This document shows positions 31,676-43,189 of a stretch of 64,000 nucleotides of DNA, piece after piece. The notes below the pieces were generated by a model. It searched no databases. It saw only the letters and a program-made list of their open reading frames with translations, and had not been told where the DNA came from. Both the position numbers and the translations under genes were made by a program. Source of the stretch: Musa acuminata AAA Group (Eukaryota > Streptophyta > Magnoliopsida > Zingiberales > Musaceae); assembly GCF_036884655.1 (NCBI RefSeq), contig NC_088359.1:15109501-15173500 (forward strand), read 5' to 3'. Positions within the stretch are counted from its first letter, which is position 1. Every line of letters begins with the position of its first letter.

Positions 31676-32937
31676 GCGTTCTTGGCATCTCGCTGCCCTT
31701 CCACAGCCATCCATCAGCCCTCCACAACCTCCCAAAGCAATTCTCACAATTGCTTAAAAGATCGTCGCCGAATTCCGCCATAATCTCCACCACCGTGGAT
31801 CATCCTTTGATCTCCCCGTGAATTGCAACATGTTCTGGTTTCCTACCTTACTGCTGCTGCAATTTAGTTATCCTTATTCGAAAATACAAAAAAAAAAAAC
31901 TGTTCCTATATTGCTGCATAAACCTTTCGTCATAAAGTTTTCATCTCTACGACGAAAGATAAATTACAGAATTCCAACTGCATAGCACCATCTTTTTGAT
32001 CTTGCTACTGTGCTTTTTCTATCCAAATTTCTATAAAATTTTTATAACATCTTTGACACTTCCTAACAGCAGATTTCCCTTTGGTTTTGTCAAAAAATTC
32101 TCAATATAAACCATTGATCTTTTACGTCTAATCTGCTATACTTGAAAATCTGCACTGTAAAATTTAAGCCTCATAGCACTGTTTGTTTGATCTTGATACT
32201 ATATTGTTTCTGTCCAAATCTCTACGAAATTTTTATGATAGCTTTGACACTTCCTAACAGTGGATTTTCCTTTGGTTTCATCAAAAAATTCTCAATATAA
32301 ACCACTAATCTTTTACGTCCAATCTGCTACACTTAAAAATCTGTGCTGCAGAAAATTTTAGCGGCATATTGTTGCCTTAACCCATCTATTTGCAATCTTT
32401 TTTGAATGAAATTTCTTATACACTTCATAGATCATCTTGGCTTCCATTTAAGATTGATATATTAAGGAATTCATCTCTAAAAATAATTTTGTGTTGCTGC
32501 AAATTTTCATCGTAACCCGCTGAAATTTTTCGATGACAATTCTGCTATCGCAACTTGCACCAATTTTCTTGCTGTTATACTGCTGAAATTCTCTTGATTA
32601 AATTAGAAATCCTTGCTGTCATATAATTTATTATTTTGCTATCAATTATCTCCTCAATTCCCTTAAGTTTTTGGTAGAAATTACATCGAGAAACCATTGT
32701 TTCTTCGACGACAATTCTACTCTTACAAGACAGCACATACTTGCTGCAACTTCCACTGATTTCTATCAAACCTTTGCTGCCATCTATCACAGATCCAAAA
32801 CTTTCATCCACAGCCCTAAAACTCCACTAAACCACACCCTCAAACTGCACCCAAAACTGCCACAAAACAAGCCTAAATCGTAGCCTACATCCACCGATCC
32901 ACCAACCCTTTCGACCATCACTTCTCTCAACCTATAC
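31676..32937 (+). other. Gypsy-2 untranslated leader with a 191-bp duplication
   Basis: About 1.26 kb without a credible ORF. A diverged direct repeat with a 191-bp period is visible: 'tttgacacttcctaacag' at 32052 and 32243, each followed by 'tctcaatataaacca' and 'cttttacgt'. It probably holds packaging signals; this is inferred from position only. Confidence 0.65.
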
Positions 32938-33990
32938 ATGCCTTTGGAGAGAGATATTAATATCATAGATTTGGAGGCATATACTATGGCATCTAAGGAG
33001 GCAATCAATGCTAAATTCGAAGCCTTGGAGGCACGAATGGAGGATAAGATTCGGACGCTCTTTACCGAACTCAGATTGGGCCGACCACTAAGCCTGAAGA
33101 AATCATATCAAGGAGAGAGCTTTGCCAAATCACACCAAGCCCAAAGATATGACTTCCAAGAGAGGGGAAGCTCTATGACCAACCCTAACTATCCATGCAT
33201 GAGAGTGAACTTCCCAAGATGGGAAGAAGGAGACCCAATTGGTTGGATCTCGCGCGCGGAGCGATATTTTCGGTACCATAAAATCGCAGATGCATCTATG
33301 GTGAAAATTGCAGCTATATATCTTGAAGGGGATGCTCTACAGTGGTTTGACTGGTTTGAACATACTTATGGAGTCCTTTCATGGCGATAATTCAAAGAAG
33401 GACTGCTGATCCGCTTCAGACCAACCGATTACGAGAATATTGACGGACAACTAGCAAAGATCCGACAAACCTCTACCATTCAGGAGTACCAAACCAGGTT
33501 TGAAAGGTTATCTAATCAAACTCATGATTGGTCTCAAAAACAGCTATTGAGAACCTTTATTAAGGGCTTGAAGCCGGAGATCCGAGGCGAAGTTAAAGCG
33601 CGACAACCGTACACGCTTATGGCAGCCATCTCTTTCGCACGACATCAAGAGGAGCAATTGAACCATGAAGCTCGAAGGACTAGGGTCACTCCTCAACCAG
33701 TAATATTGAAGCCCTTAGCCCCTATTGTTGACCAAGTCCCTGCACCAAAAAGGTTGATAAGAGAAGAGCTTCAGGAGCGATCTGCGAAGGGGTTATGTTG
33801 GCATTGCGACGAGTCGTGGAGCCATGAGCATCACTGTAGTAAAGGGAGACTTTTTATCATTGAACCAGTAGAAGAAGAGGTCATTGAACATCCAGAAGAG
33901 AGCATTGAACATAAAGAAGAAGATGCAAAAGAAGAGCCACAACCGACCGAAGTTACGGTACATGCACTAGCCGGCAACTCAAACCCGTAA
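32938..33990 (+). pseudogene. Gypsy-2 gag, one internal stop
   Basis: ATG at 32938 (MPLERDINIIDLEAYTMASK). Motifs: 'MRVNFPRWEEGDPIGWISRA', 'AAIYLEGDALQWFDWFEHTY', then TAA at 33388-33390, then the same gag continues with 'LIRFRPTDYENIDGQLAKIR' and 'FIKGLKPEIRGEVKARQP'. The zinc-finger remnant is 'CWHCDESWSHEHHC', followed by an acidic linker. It ends at TAA 33988-33990; the protease follows at once. It encoded the particle-forming protein. Confidence 0.85.
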
Positions 33991-34338
33991 ATGATGAAAG
34001 TTGGAGGCCTTCTCAAACAACAATTGATCACTGTTTTCATCGACACGGGCAGCACTAATAATATCCTAAATAGTAAGGTTGCTAATCGAATGGCATTACC
34101 TATCGATAATCGTTGCAGGTTTGATGTTAAGGTCACCGACAGACGGATTTTGAAGTGTGATCGTAGGTGCCCGCAGGAGAAACTATTGCTGCAGGACCAA
34201 GAGATAATTGCGTATTTCTTCCTTCTCCCTCTTGATGATCATGAGGCCATGCTCAGAATTAAATTGTTGACCACATTAGGTGATTTTTCTTGGAATTTTA
34301 TGAAACTAATTATGAAATTTTACAGTAAGGAGAAATAG
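33991..34338 (+). pseudogene. Gypsy-2 protease
   Basis: 'MMKVGGLLKQQLITVFIDTGS' contains the retropepsin Asp-Thr-Gly active site, followed by 'NILNSKVANRMALPI'. The frame stays open to a TAG at 34336-34338. It is separated from gag by one stop codon in the same frame (33988-33990). Confidence 0.85.
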
Positions 34339-34935
34339 GTGATACTGCACGGGAAACGTGGGGGCGACGTAACGATGATTTGCACACAACAAATGAAGAA
34401 GGTTTTGCATAAAGCATTGAGTGGATTTTTGGTACAACTTGAGCAGCAAACTAAGGGAGAGCCAACAAAATTGGAAGATCCAAATCTACTTCCTTTGCTT
34501 GCTGAATTTTCAGATATATTTGACGAACTACGCAACCTACCTCTTACCCGTCGGCATGATCATTGTATAACGATTCTTCCAGGCCAATCTCCAGCAAATG
34601 CTTAGCCATATCAGTATCCACATCTCCATAAGGATGAAATAGAAAGGATTGTAAAAGAGATGCTCAAAACAAGAGTTATTCGGCCATGTTGTAGCCCCTA
34701 CTCTTCACCGGTGCTCCTCATACGAAAGAAGGATGGAATATGGTGATTATGTGTTGATTACCAAACTCTCAATGGCATAACCATCAAGGATAAATATCCA
34801 TTCCAGTAGTGGATGAGTTGCAAGATGAAAGGGAGCGTAAATCTTCACAAAGCTGGACCTTCGATCCGGGTATCATCAAATACGAGTATGCGAAGAAGAC
34901 ATACCGAAATCCACCTTTTGAACACACAATAACCA
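34339..34935 (+). pseudogene. Gypsy-2 RT, N-terminal part only
   Basis: Fragments 'LLAEFSDIFDELRNLPLTR', 'SPVLLIRKKDGIW' and 'TIKDKYPF' mark the RT fingers and are broken by stops at 34603, 34743 and 34806. The sequence then jumps from 'NPPFEHTITIMN' to the thumb/connection motif 'KKVEYLGQIIS'. The palm segment with the F/Y-x-DD box is absent, so the copy cannot encode an active RT. Confidence 0.85.
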
Positions 34936-35684
34936 TTATGAATTTTTGCTTTCTTCAAAAGAAGGTGGAATATCTTGGGCAAATCATATCAGAGGAAGGT
35001 GTGGCAGTAGACCCCTTCAAAATTGTTGCAATGCAAAATTGGCTGACCCCGAGGAATATAAAATTGCTACATGGCTTTCTGGGTTTAACAGGCTACTACT
35101 GCAAGTTCGTGAAAAACAATGTAGAGATCAGTGCACCTCTTACTTCCTTTCTGAAAAAAGATGTCTTCCAATGGTCGGACAGAGCCTCCGTTGCTTTCGA
35201 CAAACTTAAGGCAGCCATGACGACGACGCCGGTGCTAACACTACCAGATTTCAACCGACCCTTCATTATTGAGGCCGACGCATCTGGAGTCGGAATTGGA
35301 GCAATTATCATGCAAGATGGTCGACCACTCGCATACACTAGCAAGACATTATCTCCCTCCCATCAAAATAAGTCAACATATGATAAGGAGATGCTCGCCA
35401 TTGTGCGCGCAACAACGCGGTGGAGACCCTACTTGATTTGATGACGATTTCAAATTAAAACCGACCATAAAAGCCTCAAGTACTTTTTGGAGCGAAAGAT
35501 ATCATCCCCTGAGCAGCAAAACTGGGTAACAAAACTTCTTGGATTTGATTATGAAATAACTTACAAAAAAGGGAAAGAGAATGTTCTTGCAGATGCGCTT
35601 TCGCAGCTACCCGAGCAAGCTGAAGTTTTGGCCATTTCACTTCCGACCAGCGACTTCCTTGAGGATATTAAGATGGAATGGTAG
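34936..35684 (+). pseudogene. Gypsy-2 RT connection and RNase H
   Basis: 'KKVEYLGQIISEEGVAVDP', 'LHGFLGLTGYYCKFVKN', then RNase H 'FIIEADASGVGIGAIIMQDG' and 'SKTLSPSHQNKSTYDKEMLA' with the first catalytic Asp and Glu. Two adjacent TGA codons at 35439-35444 break it. It continues with 'KTDHKSLKYFLERK', 'DYEITYKKGKENVLADALS' and stops at 35682-35684. Confidence 0.85.
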
Positions 35685-36100
35685 GAAGATTCAGAGACTA
35701 GTAAGATTATAAAAAAATTGGAGGAAGCACCAAGCTCCGTAGCTCATTACAATTGGGACTCAAAAGAATTACACTATAAGAGTACTAAATTGAAAAGGAG
35801 TATGGCATATCACTCACAAACCGACGGCTAGACAGAAGTTGTAAATCGGTGCTTGGAGATAGCCCAAAGCCACGCACCAAATATGACTACCCAAGGAGGA
35901 CTTCAGACTCAGCCAAGTGCCATTATTGATCGACGGATTATGACTCGACGACGATGATCCACTACTGAATTGCTAATATAGTGGGCAAACCTACTAACAG
36001 AATATGCCACTTTGGAGAACTATGATGACTTGAAGATCAAATTCCCAAAATTCATGAATCGTCAGCCTCGAGGATAAGGCTGATTTGAAGAGGGCGGGTT
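35685..36100 (+). pseudogene. Gypsy-2 integrase trace and PPT
   Basis: After the RNase H linker only the integrase signature 'AYHSQTDG' then 'TEVVNRCLE' remains (about 35800-35855, with TAG in place of Gln). The zinc-binding domain and most of the catalytic core are deleted. The segment ends in 'gctgatttgaagagggcggg', the polypurine tract. Confidence 0.8.
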
Positions 36101-36582
36101 TGTTAGGACTCTAGCTAGGAGAGTCCTAATTGAGAGGGACATTCATGTAAAACTGTTAGGACTTTAGCTAGGAGAGTCCTAATTGAGAGGGACATTCTGT
36201 TAGGACTCTAGCTAGGAGAGTCCTAATCGAGAGGGACATTCTGTTAGGACTCTAGTTAGGAGAGTCCTAATTGAGAGGGACATTCATGTAGGAGGTTTTT
36301 TCTTAGAGAAAAATTAGGAGTTGTAAGGGAATAGGAGTCTTGAGTAGGAGTCTTATTAGGAGTTGGTTAGAAGTAAGAGTCTTAAGTAGGAGTCCTATTA
36401 GGAGTTAGGGTTTAGAAGCCCTATAAATAGCCATGTATTCCTCCTCTTTTCTCAAGCAATAGATGAACCTTTTCTACAGCCTTTGAGTAGCAACTTGGAG
36501 GGAGGAACCCCTATAGAGTTCCAAGGAGGTCGATCCCCTAAAGAGATCAACCATAAGTTTAGAATCTACAAGGGTTCTAACA
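36101..36582 (+). repeat. Gypsy-2 3' LTR with expanded leading modules
   Basis: 482 bp against 372 bp for the 5' LTR. Four copies of the leading module start at 36101, 36154, 36198 and 36242 (spacing 53, 44, 44). TATAAATA lies at 36422-36429. It ends TTCTAACA and is followed by GATTA. Confidence 0.9.
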
Positions 36583-36587
36583 GATTA

Positions 36588-36956
36588 CTGCATTTCAAGT
36601 TCAGGTGCGTTAATTGCTCTTTCGACAAGCTTCCGACGAACATCCGACGAACTCTCGGCAATGCTCCGGCAGACTCTCGGCAAGCTCCTAGGCTTTGCGA
36701 TGATCTTCTTGGCGAGTTACGATGAGCTTTTATGGCAAACTCCTAGACTTCTCGGTTGGTTTCCGCAGAACTTCCGACGAACGTCCGGACTTCCGACAAA
36801 CTCTCGAACTCCCAATGTGATCTCGATCTTGATTCCGGCACAACACCTATCTTCTGTCTTACTGCCATCGTAGTTAATCCTGCACACATTTCTCAACATA
36901 TAGATTAGATCAAACAAATTACAATTGACTTCATCATCAGAATTCGAGATTCAACA
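36588..36956 (-). repeat. SIRE-C 3' LTR, U3 side
   Basis: Continues the LTR cut at 31288. It carries the 11-bp phased array (from 36619: ctttcgacaag, cttccgacgaa, catccgacgaa, ctctcggcaat, gctccggcaga) and ends GATTCAACA, the reverse of TGTTGAATC. Directly after it (36957-36972) is the reversed polypurine tract 'atctctccctttttta'. Confidence 0.85.
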
Positions 36957-38480
36957 ATCTCTCCCTTTTTTATGATGACAATTAATTGATGACAGAGTTA
37001 ACCTTAACTCCCCTATCTATATGTCATACTTGAGAAAAGACATTCTTGAATTCATGGCATTTGATTTTAAGAGATATATTGATAAGTTATGTTCCTTTAA
37101 ACTTATCAGTACACACATCATGATTCCTATCATGATCTAACATTCTCAAAACGATGTCAAGGCATGACATCTATTTTTAAGTCTGATATTTTAAATATGA
37201 AGGATGACAAATATAGCAATTCATCATTCTATAGCAAGATATCAATTTGTAAAATTGTAAGTTAGTTCTAGATATCTTATCATAATGAAGAAGAGTTAAC
37301 ATGCAAACATTTCAAGTGTAAAATTACATACATTTATCATCAATTTTCCACATTTTGGTATTATTTTTTCCCTTTGTTATCAACAAAAAGGAGAATGATT
37401 TCAACAATGCACGTGTGGTAAAAATTCATGTCTCATTTCAAATTAAAAAAATATTCATACCAATCATATTTCAAGCATTCATGACATGGTATCATTCAAA
37501 AGTTCTCAATCTAGAGTGATAAACATTTAAAGTGATAGAGTCCATCAAAAAATATTTTTCCCTCTTTGTCATCAAAACTTTGCATGAAAAAAGAAATAAA
37601 TGAGGAAAATCCATTGAGAACCAACTTTGAATGAAATTAAAAATGATAAAAGAGTTTCATTAAATCATGCTTCAATTTTCACAAGGATCAAAATATTCAT
37701 GTGAAATCAAATCCTCATTCTTGCAAGTGTTTCATCCCATAAAAAATCATAAAAATTCTTCCTTCATTAAGAAAGAATTCATGTGAAAGAATTATCATAT
37801 CAAATCAATTTCTCAATTAAAAATTCACAAGAGATAAATCCATGAGAGATGCATTTGTCAATGACTTTTATGTATCAAAAATCATAAAATAAACTTGATA
37901 TGACATAGACTCATGAAAGCTCCATTCAAGAAATACATTAAGTGAAAGATAGTCCGGAAAGAAAATATACATCAAATTCATGCATTTATAAAGTATTTTG
38001 TCATAGCTTTTCATCACTACTTGCATGAGGCAAAATCATTAGTGCTTTGTAGTACTCAAAGATTAAGAATCCGATGTATGATTAAAACTTCTTAATATTC
38101 AATCATAAACATGAAAGTAAACATGATATTGAGGCACACAATCTTATCATCATATAAAATTCGCAGTACAGAATTTAAGTGATTGATCAAAGAATAAAGA
38201 AAATCTAAAAATAAAATTTAACAAATTCATGCATTCAGACACATTAACATTCCTAACTCCGCAAATGCTTCTCAAATAATACATCAAGTCGTAGATACCA
38301 ATATATCAAGGACCTTATCCATTCAAAAGATATATCAAGTATAATTCTTAGGGTGATATATTCATTAAAGTAAGCTTAGAATTTAACCATCAAGATAGTT
38401 AGCGTAGAATTTTACTATAAGTAAGTAGCATAAAAGCATAGCATTGCGATTAAAGTGAGTAGCATTTTAAGTTTACAACA
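36957..38480 (-). other. SIRE-C 3' spacer
   Basis: About 1.5 kb, AT-rich and rich in 'catgat/atcatg' words. It contains reversed purine tracts at about 36957-36972 and 37366-37398 (tttccctttgttatcaacaaaaagg). No gene. It parallels the spacer after ORF3 in SIRE-D. Confidence 0.65.
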
Positions 38481-39662
38481 TTAAGGTAAACAACATAATA
38501 TTACAACATAATAAGGAGGAATTGTGTCCACTTTTCCCAAATACATACACAGCTTATTCAGGTGGTGGAAAGTTAAAATGTCTAAACAAGGTATCAAACT
38601 GTGAATCTGCTGCAACTCAGTTAAGATTTGATCTTGGCGTTGTTCAAGTCGATCTTGTTTTTGTTCAAAATGATCCATCCGAATCCCTATGTCTTCGATA
38701 GATGAAGGAGGTGCTTGCTCTACTAGAGGTGATTCCTCAAAGGGACCAGTTGGAGGAGATTGATTACCCCTAAATATTAGTGTTTCTGGTTCTGGTTCAG
38801 GTTGGAGGGGATCGGTCCTTCTAGGCAGTCTAATCCACATACCATTTCTAAATGTACATCTCATCCATCAAAGTAGATTTTTATTTATGATACTTAATCT
38901 ATCTAGTTTTATAACTTCTTCGTCTGGTGGAATGGTAATATCATAGGCATGGAGTATTCTTGTGATTAAGCCACCATATGGAAGCATCATATCCATTTTT
39001 GATATTTCAACCATATTTTGTTGGATTAGGTAACCAAACCAATTATTATATCCCTTCATGATCCAATACATAGTACCTAGTTCCATTTGGCTTACTTCAT
39101 CATGATGATATTGCTTTGGGAGAATGACACTAATCAAGAGGTGATGAAGTATTTTGGTGCTCAAAGGTAGTAAATGTTCATAGCTTTTTGGAAGTATCAT
39201 TAAGTTATGATTGCCAAAAATTATTCCTAAGGCATCAACATAAGTGGTCCCAACTGTTTCATTCATCATCCCATTGTCCTCTAAAATAGCAACCTCTTTC
39301 TTTTATCGGGATTCCTATGATGTTGCAAATTGATCTATCCGTAATGGATATATGATGTCCTGATAGATAGGTAGATACCCTTTCTTCTTCATCTATATGT
39401 AGATTGTTGTAAAATAACCTAACAAGTCTATGGTAGATAGATTCACTGATTTGAAGAATTGGGAGAATGTCTAAATTTGCAAACTATTGAATAGGTTTCT
39501 AATCACTTAGTTCATCTAAATCAATATATTTTCCCTTATGAACATGTCTAGATTCTATGGATCCAATTTTAGGGTATATTGATTAGAATCGAAAAGTAGG
39601 GAGTCATCATTTTCTTCTAATCTCCTCTTCCCTTTATCCCTAGAGGATCTTCTAGAACCCAT
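38481..39662 (-). pseudogene. SIRE-C ORF3: homologue of SIRE-D ORF3
   Basis: ATG at 39662 gives 'MGSRRSSRDKGKRRLEENDD', followed by stops and shifts. The long open pieces (39269-38868 and 38864-38481) contain 'DEVSQMELGTMYWIMKGYNN', 'LPYGGLITRILHAYDITIPP' and 'RCTFRNGMWIRLPRRTDP', which align with SIRE-D (TMYWIMTG, LITRILHAYDICIPPDEE, RCTFSNGIWVRQPRRMDP). The end is Pro-rich and then coiled-coil-like (DHFEQKQDRLEQRQDQILTE). It survived although pol was deleted. The family resembles the putative plant transposon protein (Transposase_32 type); function unknown. Confidence 0.7.
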
Positions 39663-39869
39663 AAATACTGCTATTATGAAGATAGATAATGAGCAAGAGT
39701 AGATAATACAAAAGAGAAATAAATGCCTTTTAGAGAATACCTTAGTTGTGATCTTCAAGAAGATGTAGGATTGATCCTTGATCTAGTAGGAAATAGGGAT
39801 TTTTGGGCAGCTAGAGGGAGAAAATGGTGTTCAAAGGGGGTTTGGTGCTATTTAGGGGAGTGGAAAATA

Positions 39870-40010
39870 AGTTGGGGTCGGTTCTACCACCGGCCCTAGC
39901 TTAGATTTATAAGGGGGTAGGTTGCTAGCGGTGGCACCACTGGCTGGGCGATGCTACCGCCTGCCACCCATGACATCTGGCGGTGCCACCGCCTATAGGC
40001 AGTGAGCACT
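39870..40010 (-). promoter_or_regulatory. LTR-like promoter module upstream of SIRE-C ORF3
   Basis: Read on the minus strand: a perfect 15-bp palindrome GGCGGTGCCACCGCC (39979-39993), further GCC half-sites, then TATAAAT (39905-39911), then 'ctagggccggtgg'. The order 'GCC palindromes then TATA' is the same as in the SIRE LTRs. The ORF3 ATG is about 240 bp downstream. The module aligns with 18300-18440 in SIRE-D. Confidence 0.55.
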
Positions 40011-40589
40011 GCTCACAAGGTTGTGTGGGGCTGATGTGGGTGATTTCAACTTGAATGAAGTTTTTGTTTGTGAAGTATACAACCTTATTTATATCGTCGA
40101 GTAAAAATTCACATCATAAGAGGAGAATATTCGTACGTTCATGATTGATCACATAAAATGCATGTCATACCCAAACATTATATAGAACTCATATGTTTAT
40201 AATAAGTTCATGATTCATCATATCAAATTTATACACTAGCATCGTAAAACTCTTATGAAAAAATACATATGGCTTATTGCGCACACTATAAGGTCATGAT
40301 TCATGTGAGTGATCCAAAGAATGTCCGAACACAAATTCATGATCTTGTTAGATAGAATTTGATCTGGGAAAAAGATTAAGGAAGGAATGTATCCGATAAA
40401 TTTAGAAATCCGAAAGATGTGAGAAGGGGAATTCATGCATAAGAGTTCACAAGTTCCAAAATTTGAGAGATCAATGTTTAGTGTCTATCACACAAGATTG
40501 CATTATGAACTTACAAGTATCATTTTGTAATTGATAGTTTTAATTCTAATGATCCCCTTTTTTTGCTTTTTTTTGCTAGAGAGCTTTAT
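40011..40589. other. SIRE-C spacer at the pol deletion
   Basis: AT-rich, no ORF or motif recognised. It lies between the protease stub and the ORF3 promoter module, where integrase, RT and RNase H are expected. Confidence 0.55.
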
Positions 40590-42249
40590 GAGTTATTTTG
40601 GATCTCTGGTCATAAACCTTGAGTACCCAAAAATAAGATACCATCTCTTGCTCTCAGCTTGTGATGGTATACATTTTTACAAAAGAGGATGATTTTTAGG
40701 TATCCATTTGACCTTGGATGCTTCAAAAATCGATCGGCTTGACTTATCATTTTGCATGGAGTTCTTTACGGTTCCTTTAGGAACCCAAATCAATTTGTGT
40801 GGACTACACTTTTTAAATGGATAAGATAAGCTATATGTCCAAGTTTGCAACAAAAGTTGTATTTCTTTTGGGGCGAAACATGCAAGGTAGGGCCTTTAAC
40901 AAAGATAGTTGGATTATAGTGAGAGCTACTCACAAATCCGATTCTGCCATTTCTATGAATGTAACCCTTGTTGGCAAGGATCATGTTCAAGGACTTGCTA
41001 CCAACCTCAAATTTCTTTAAGGTATCTTTGAGTAGCCAGTTTTCCTTTTGAAGTATTTCTAAATCATGGCATTTCATACATGGAGCTAAACTATCATTAT
41101 GCTCTTTTTTTAATTTAACGAAATCACTAATAAGAGAACCATGCCCCTTTTTTAATAATTTATATTTTTACTAATTATTTTGCATTCATCAAATAAATCA
41201 TGAAAAGCATTTAATAGTTCATTAAATGATAAATTTGCATCTAATGAACTTGTTACCTCATCTCCAATGGCCATTAGCGCATAGTGAGCAACTTGCTCGG
41301 TGTTGGTTGGCTCCTCTTCTTCGGATGCATTTGAGTTGTCCCATATTACTTTGAGAGCCTTCTTCTTTGGTATCCTCTTCTTGGCTTGGGGACATTCACT
41401 CTTGTAGTGTCCCGGCTTCTTACATTCGTAGCATATTACTTGATATTTCTTGGGTTCAAATTTATTTTTAGTTTCATTTTTAAATTTATTTTATTTAATG
41501 AATTTTTTGAATTTCCTTGTTAAAAGTGCCAAGTCCTCATCACTTGAGTTTTCTTTCAAGTAGTCTTCTTGTGTTCTTAGTGCTATATCCTTCTTGTTCT
41601 TTAGAATGGTGTCCTCAAGCTCTTCATGAGCTTTGCATGTTATTTCATAGGTCATTAGTGACCCAATTAGTTCTTTAAGAGGAAAATTATTTAAATCTTT
41701 GGTCTCTTGAATGGCTGTGACTTTAGGGTCCCAACTCTTTGGAAGGGATCTTAAAACTTTATTAACGAGTTCAAAATCCGAGAAACCTTTACCAAGTCCT
41801 TTTAGACCATTGACGACATCCGTAAATCGAGTATACATATCTCCAATGGTCTCACTCGGTTTCATCCGAAATAACTCATAAGTGTGCGCTAAAAGATTAA
41901 TTTTCGACTCCTTCACTCTACGAGTTCCTTCATGAGTCACTTCGAGTGTGTGCCAAATATCAAAAGCTGTTTCATAAATCGATACTCGATTAAACTCGTT
42001 TTTATCTAATGCACAAAACAAGGCATTCATAGCCTTAGCATTTAAAGTGAAAGTCTTCTTCTCCAACTCATTCCAATCGTTCATTGGAAGAGAAGACTTT
42101 TGAAAACCATTTTCGACAACGTTCCAAAGCTCAAAATTCATTGAAATTAGGAAGATCCTCATTCTAGTCTTCCAATATGTGTAATTCATCCTATTGAACA
42201 TAGGCGGACATGTAATTGAATGACCCTCTTGGTTGCTGGCAAATGTCAT
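40590..42249 (-). pseudogene. SIRE-C gag with protease stub
   Basis: ATG at 42249 gives 'MTFASNQEGHSITCPPMFN', open to 41491 (252 codons). Motifs: 'LNAKAMNALFCALDKNEFNR' and 'LRSLPKSWDPKVTAIQETK'. Frameshifts follow; a zinc knuckle is readable near 41370-41440, then 'NMILANKGYIHRNGRIGFVS' and 'KYNFCCKLGHIAYL' (41077-40790). The conserved stop is TAA at 40677-40679, followed in frame by a decayed protease start (RWYL then IFG in place of DSG). The sequence departs from other SIRE elements at about 40590. Confidence 0.85.
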
Positions 42250-42257
42250 CTCTCTTC

Positions 42258-42712
42258 GATGGTACTACCGCTTGACACTTGACACTGGGTAGTACTACCG
42301 CTCAGTCTGGGTGGTACCACCGCTTGATAGAGCTCGGAGATCGAGCTTTGGTGGTACCACCGTCTGATAGGGGCGGTACCACCGCTGGCAGTAATAACTA
42401 CCGATGGTGCCACCGCCTGATAGGGGCGGTACCACCGCCCAGAATTACTGGGAGATCGAGTCTCCTAAGTAGTGCCACCGCTAGCACTAGCGGTGCCACC
42501 ACCGACAAAAATTCTGGGTCCTGATTGGGCCTTGAATCTGGCCCAAACCAGCCCATCTTAGGGCCCAATTTGCCCCTAATTAAGTTATTGAGATTACCTC
42601 CCAATCCTAACTTAATTTACACTATAAATATGATAATTAAGACATGATTACTATATTTCATATTCTAGTGCGTCAATTGCTCTTCCGGCATACTTCAGGT
42701 GAACATCCGACG
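42258..42712 (-). repeat. SIRE-C 5' LTR remnant
   Basis: GCC-palindrome block (42260-42500), 'attaagttattgagattacctccc' spacer and the start of the 11-bp array (about 42678-42712). The poly-G tract, R/U5 and PBS are deleted on the left. On the right it is cut by the first LTR of family F. Confidence 0.75.
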
Positions 42713-43189
42713 TGTTGAATCTCGTATTTTGATGATGAAACTACTTGATATATGTTTATGATTTAATATGCATTTTGAGTGACGCAGGATGCTTTGATCA
42801 GGATGAGATAATTAAAGCAGGAACATCATGTTGTACCGGAGGAACATGTCAGAAGATTGGACGTCGGGCCGGTGGATCGGTCGACGTATCGACAGAAGGC
42901 TTCGGGCCGTGGACTCGGGCATCGGGCCAAGAAGAGCGGTTATTGTGCCAAGGATATCGGAGTTGCGGAGTCAACTGGCCGATAGGCCGCAGGAGAGGAC
43001 GATGCGTCGAAGAATCAGACGAAGCGTCGAGGGACCAATGACATGCCGGACAACTTGGTTAATTGCTTAGGATTAATTGTCTCGATCGAAGTTTTGTTTT
43101 AATTGTGCAGGATTAACTATGATAACGATGAAGACATAAAGCAAAACAAAGTGTCGGAGTCAAGCGCGAAGGATTTGTTGCGAGTTCGA

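Larger units (their letters stand above)
31289..36582 (+). mobile_element. Gypsy-2: internally deleted Ty3/Gypsy element with intact ends
   Basis: 5' LTR 31289-31660, PBS 31663-31675, gag 32938-33990, protease 33991-34338, partial RT, RNase H, a trace of integrase, PPT (about 36084-36100), 3' LTR 36101-36582. The flanking GATTA repeats show it moved as a unit. The RT catalytic core and most of integrase are absent, so it needed help in trans or was deleted later. The short LTRs and total length near 5.3 kb are compatible with a Reina-type chromovirus, but no chromodomain is visible. Confidence 0.9.
30191..42712 (-). mobile_element. SIRE-C: SIRE-like element with pol deleted, ORF3 kept
   Basis: Minus-strand order: remnant of 5' LTR (42712-42258), gag and start of protease (42249-40590), then a deletion that removes integrase, RT and RNase H, spacer (40589-40011), LTR-like module (about 40000-39870), ORF3 (39662-38481), AT-rich spacer (38480-36957), PPT, and 3' LTR (36956-36588 plus 31288-30191). 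The 3' LTR is split by Gypsy-2. The 5' side has a second deletion that fuses U3 sequence to the gag start (about 42258), removing the PBS. Family F begins inside the 5' LTR at 42713. Confidence 0.85.
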
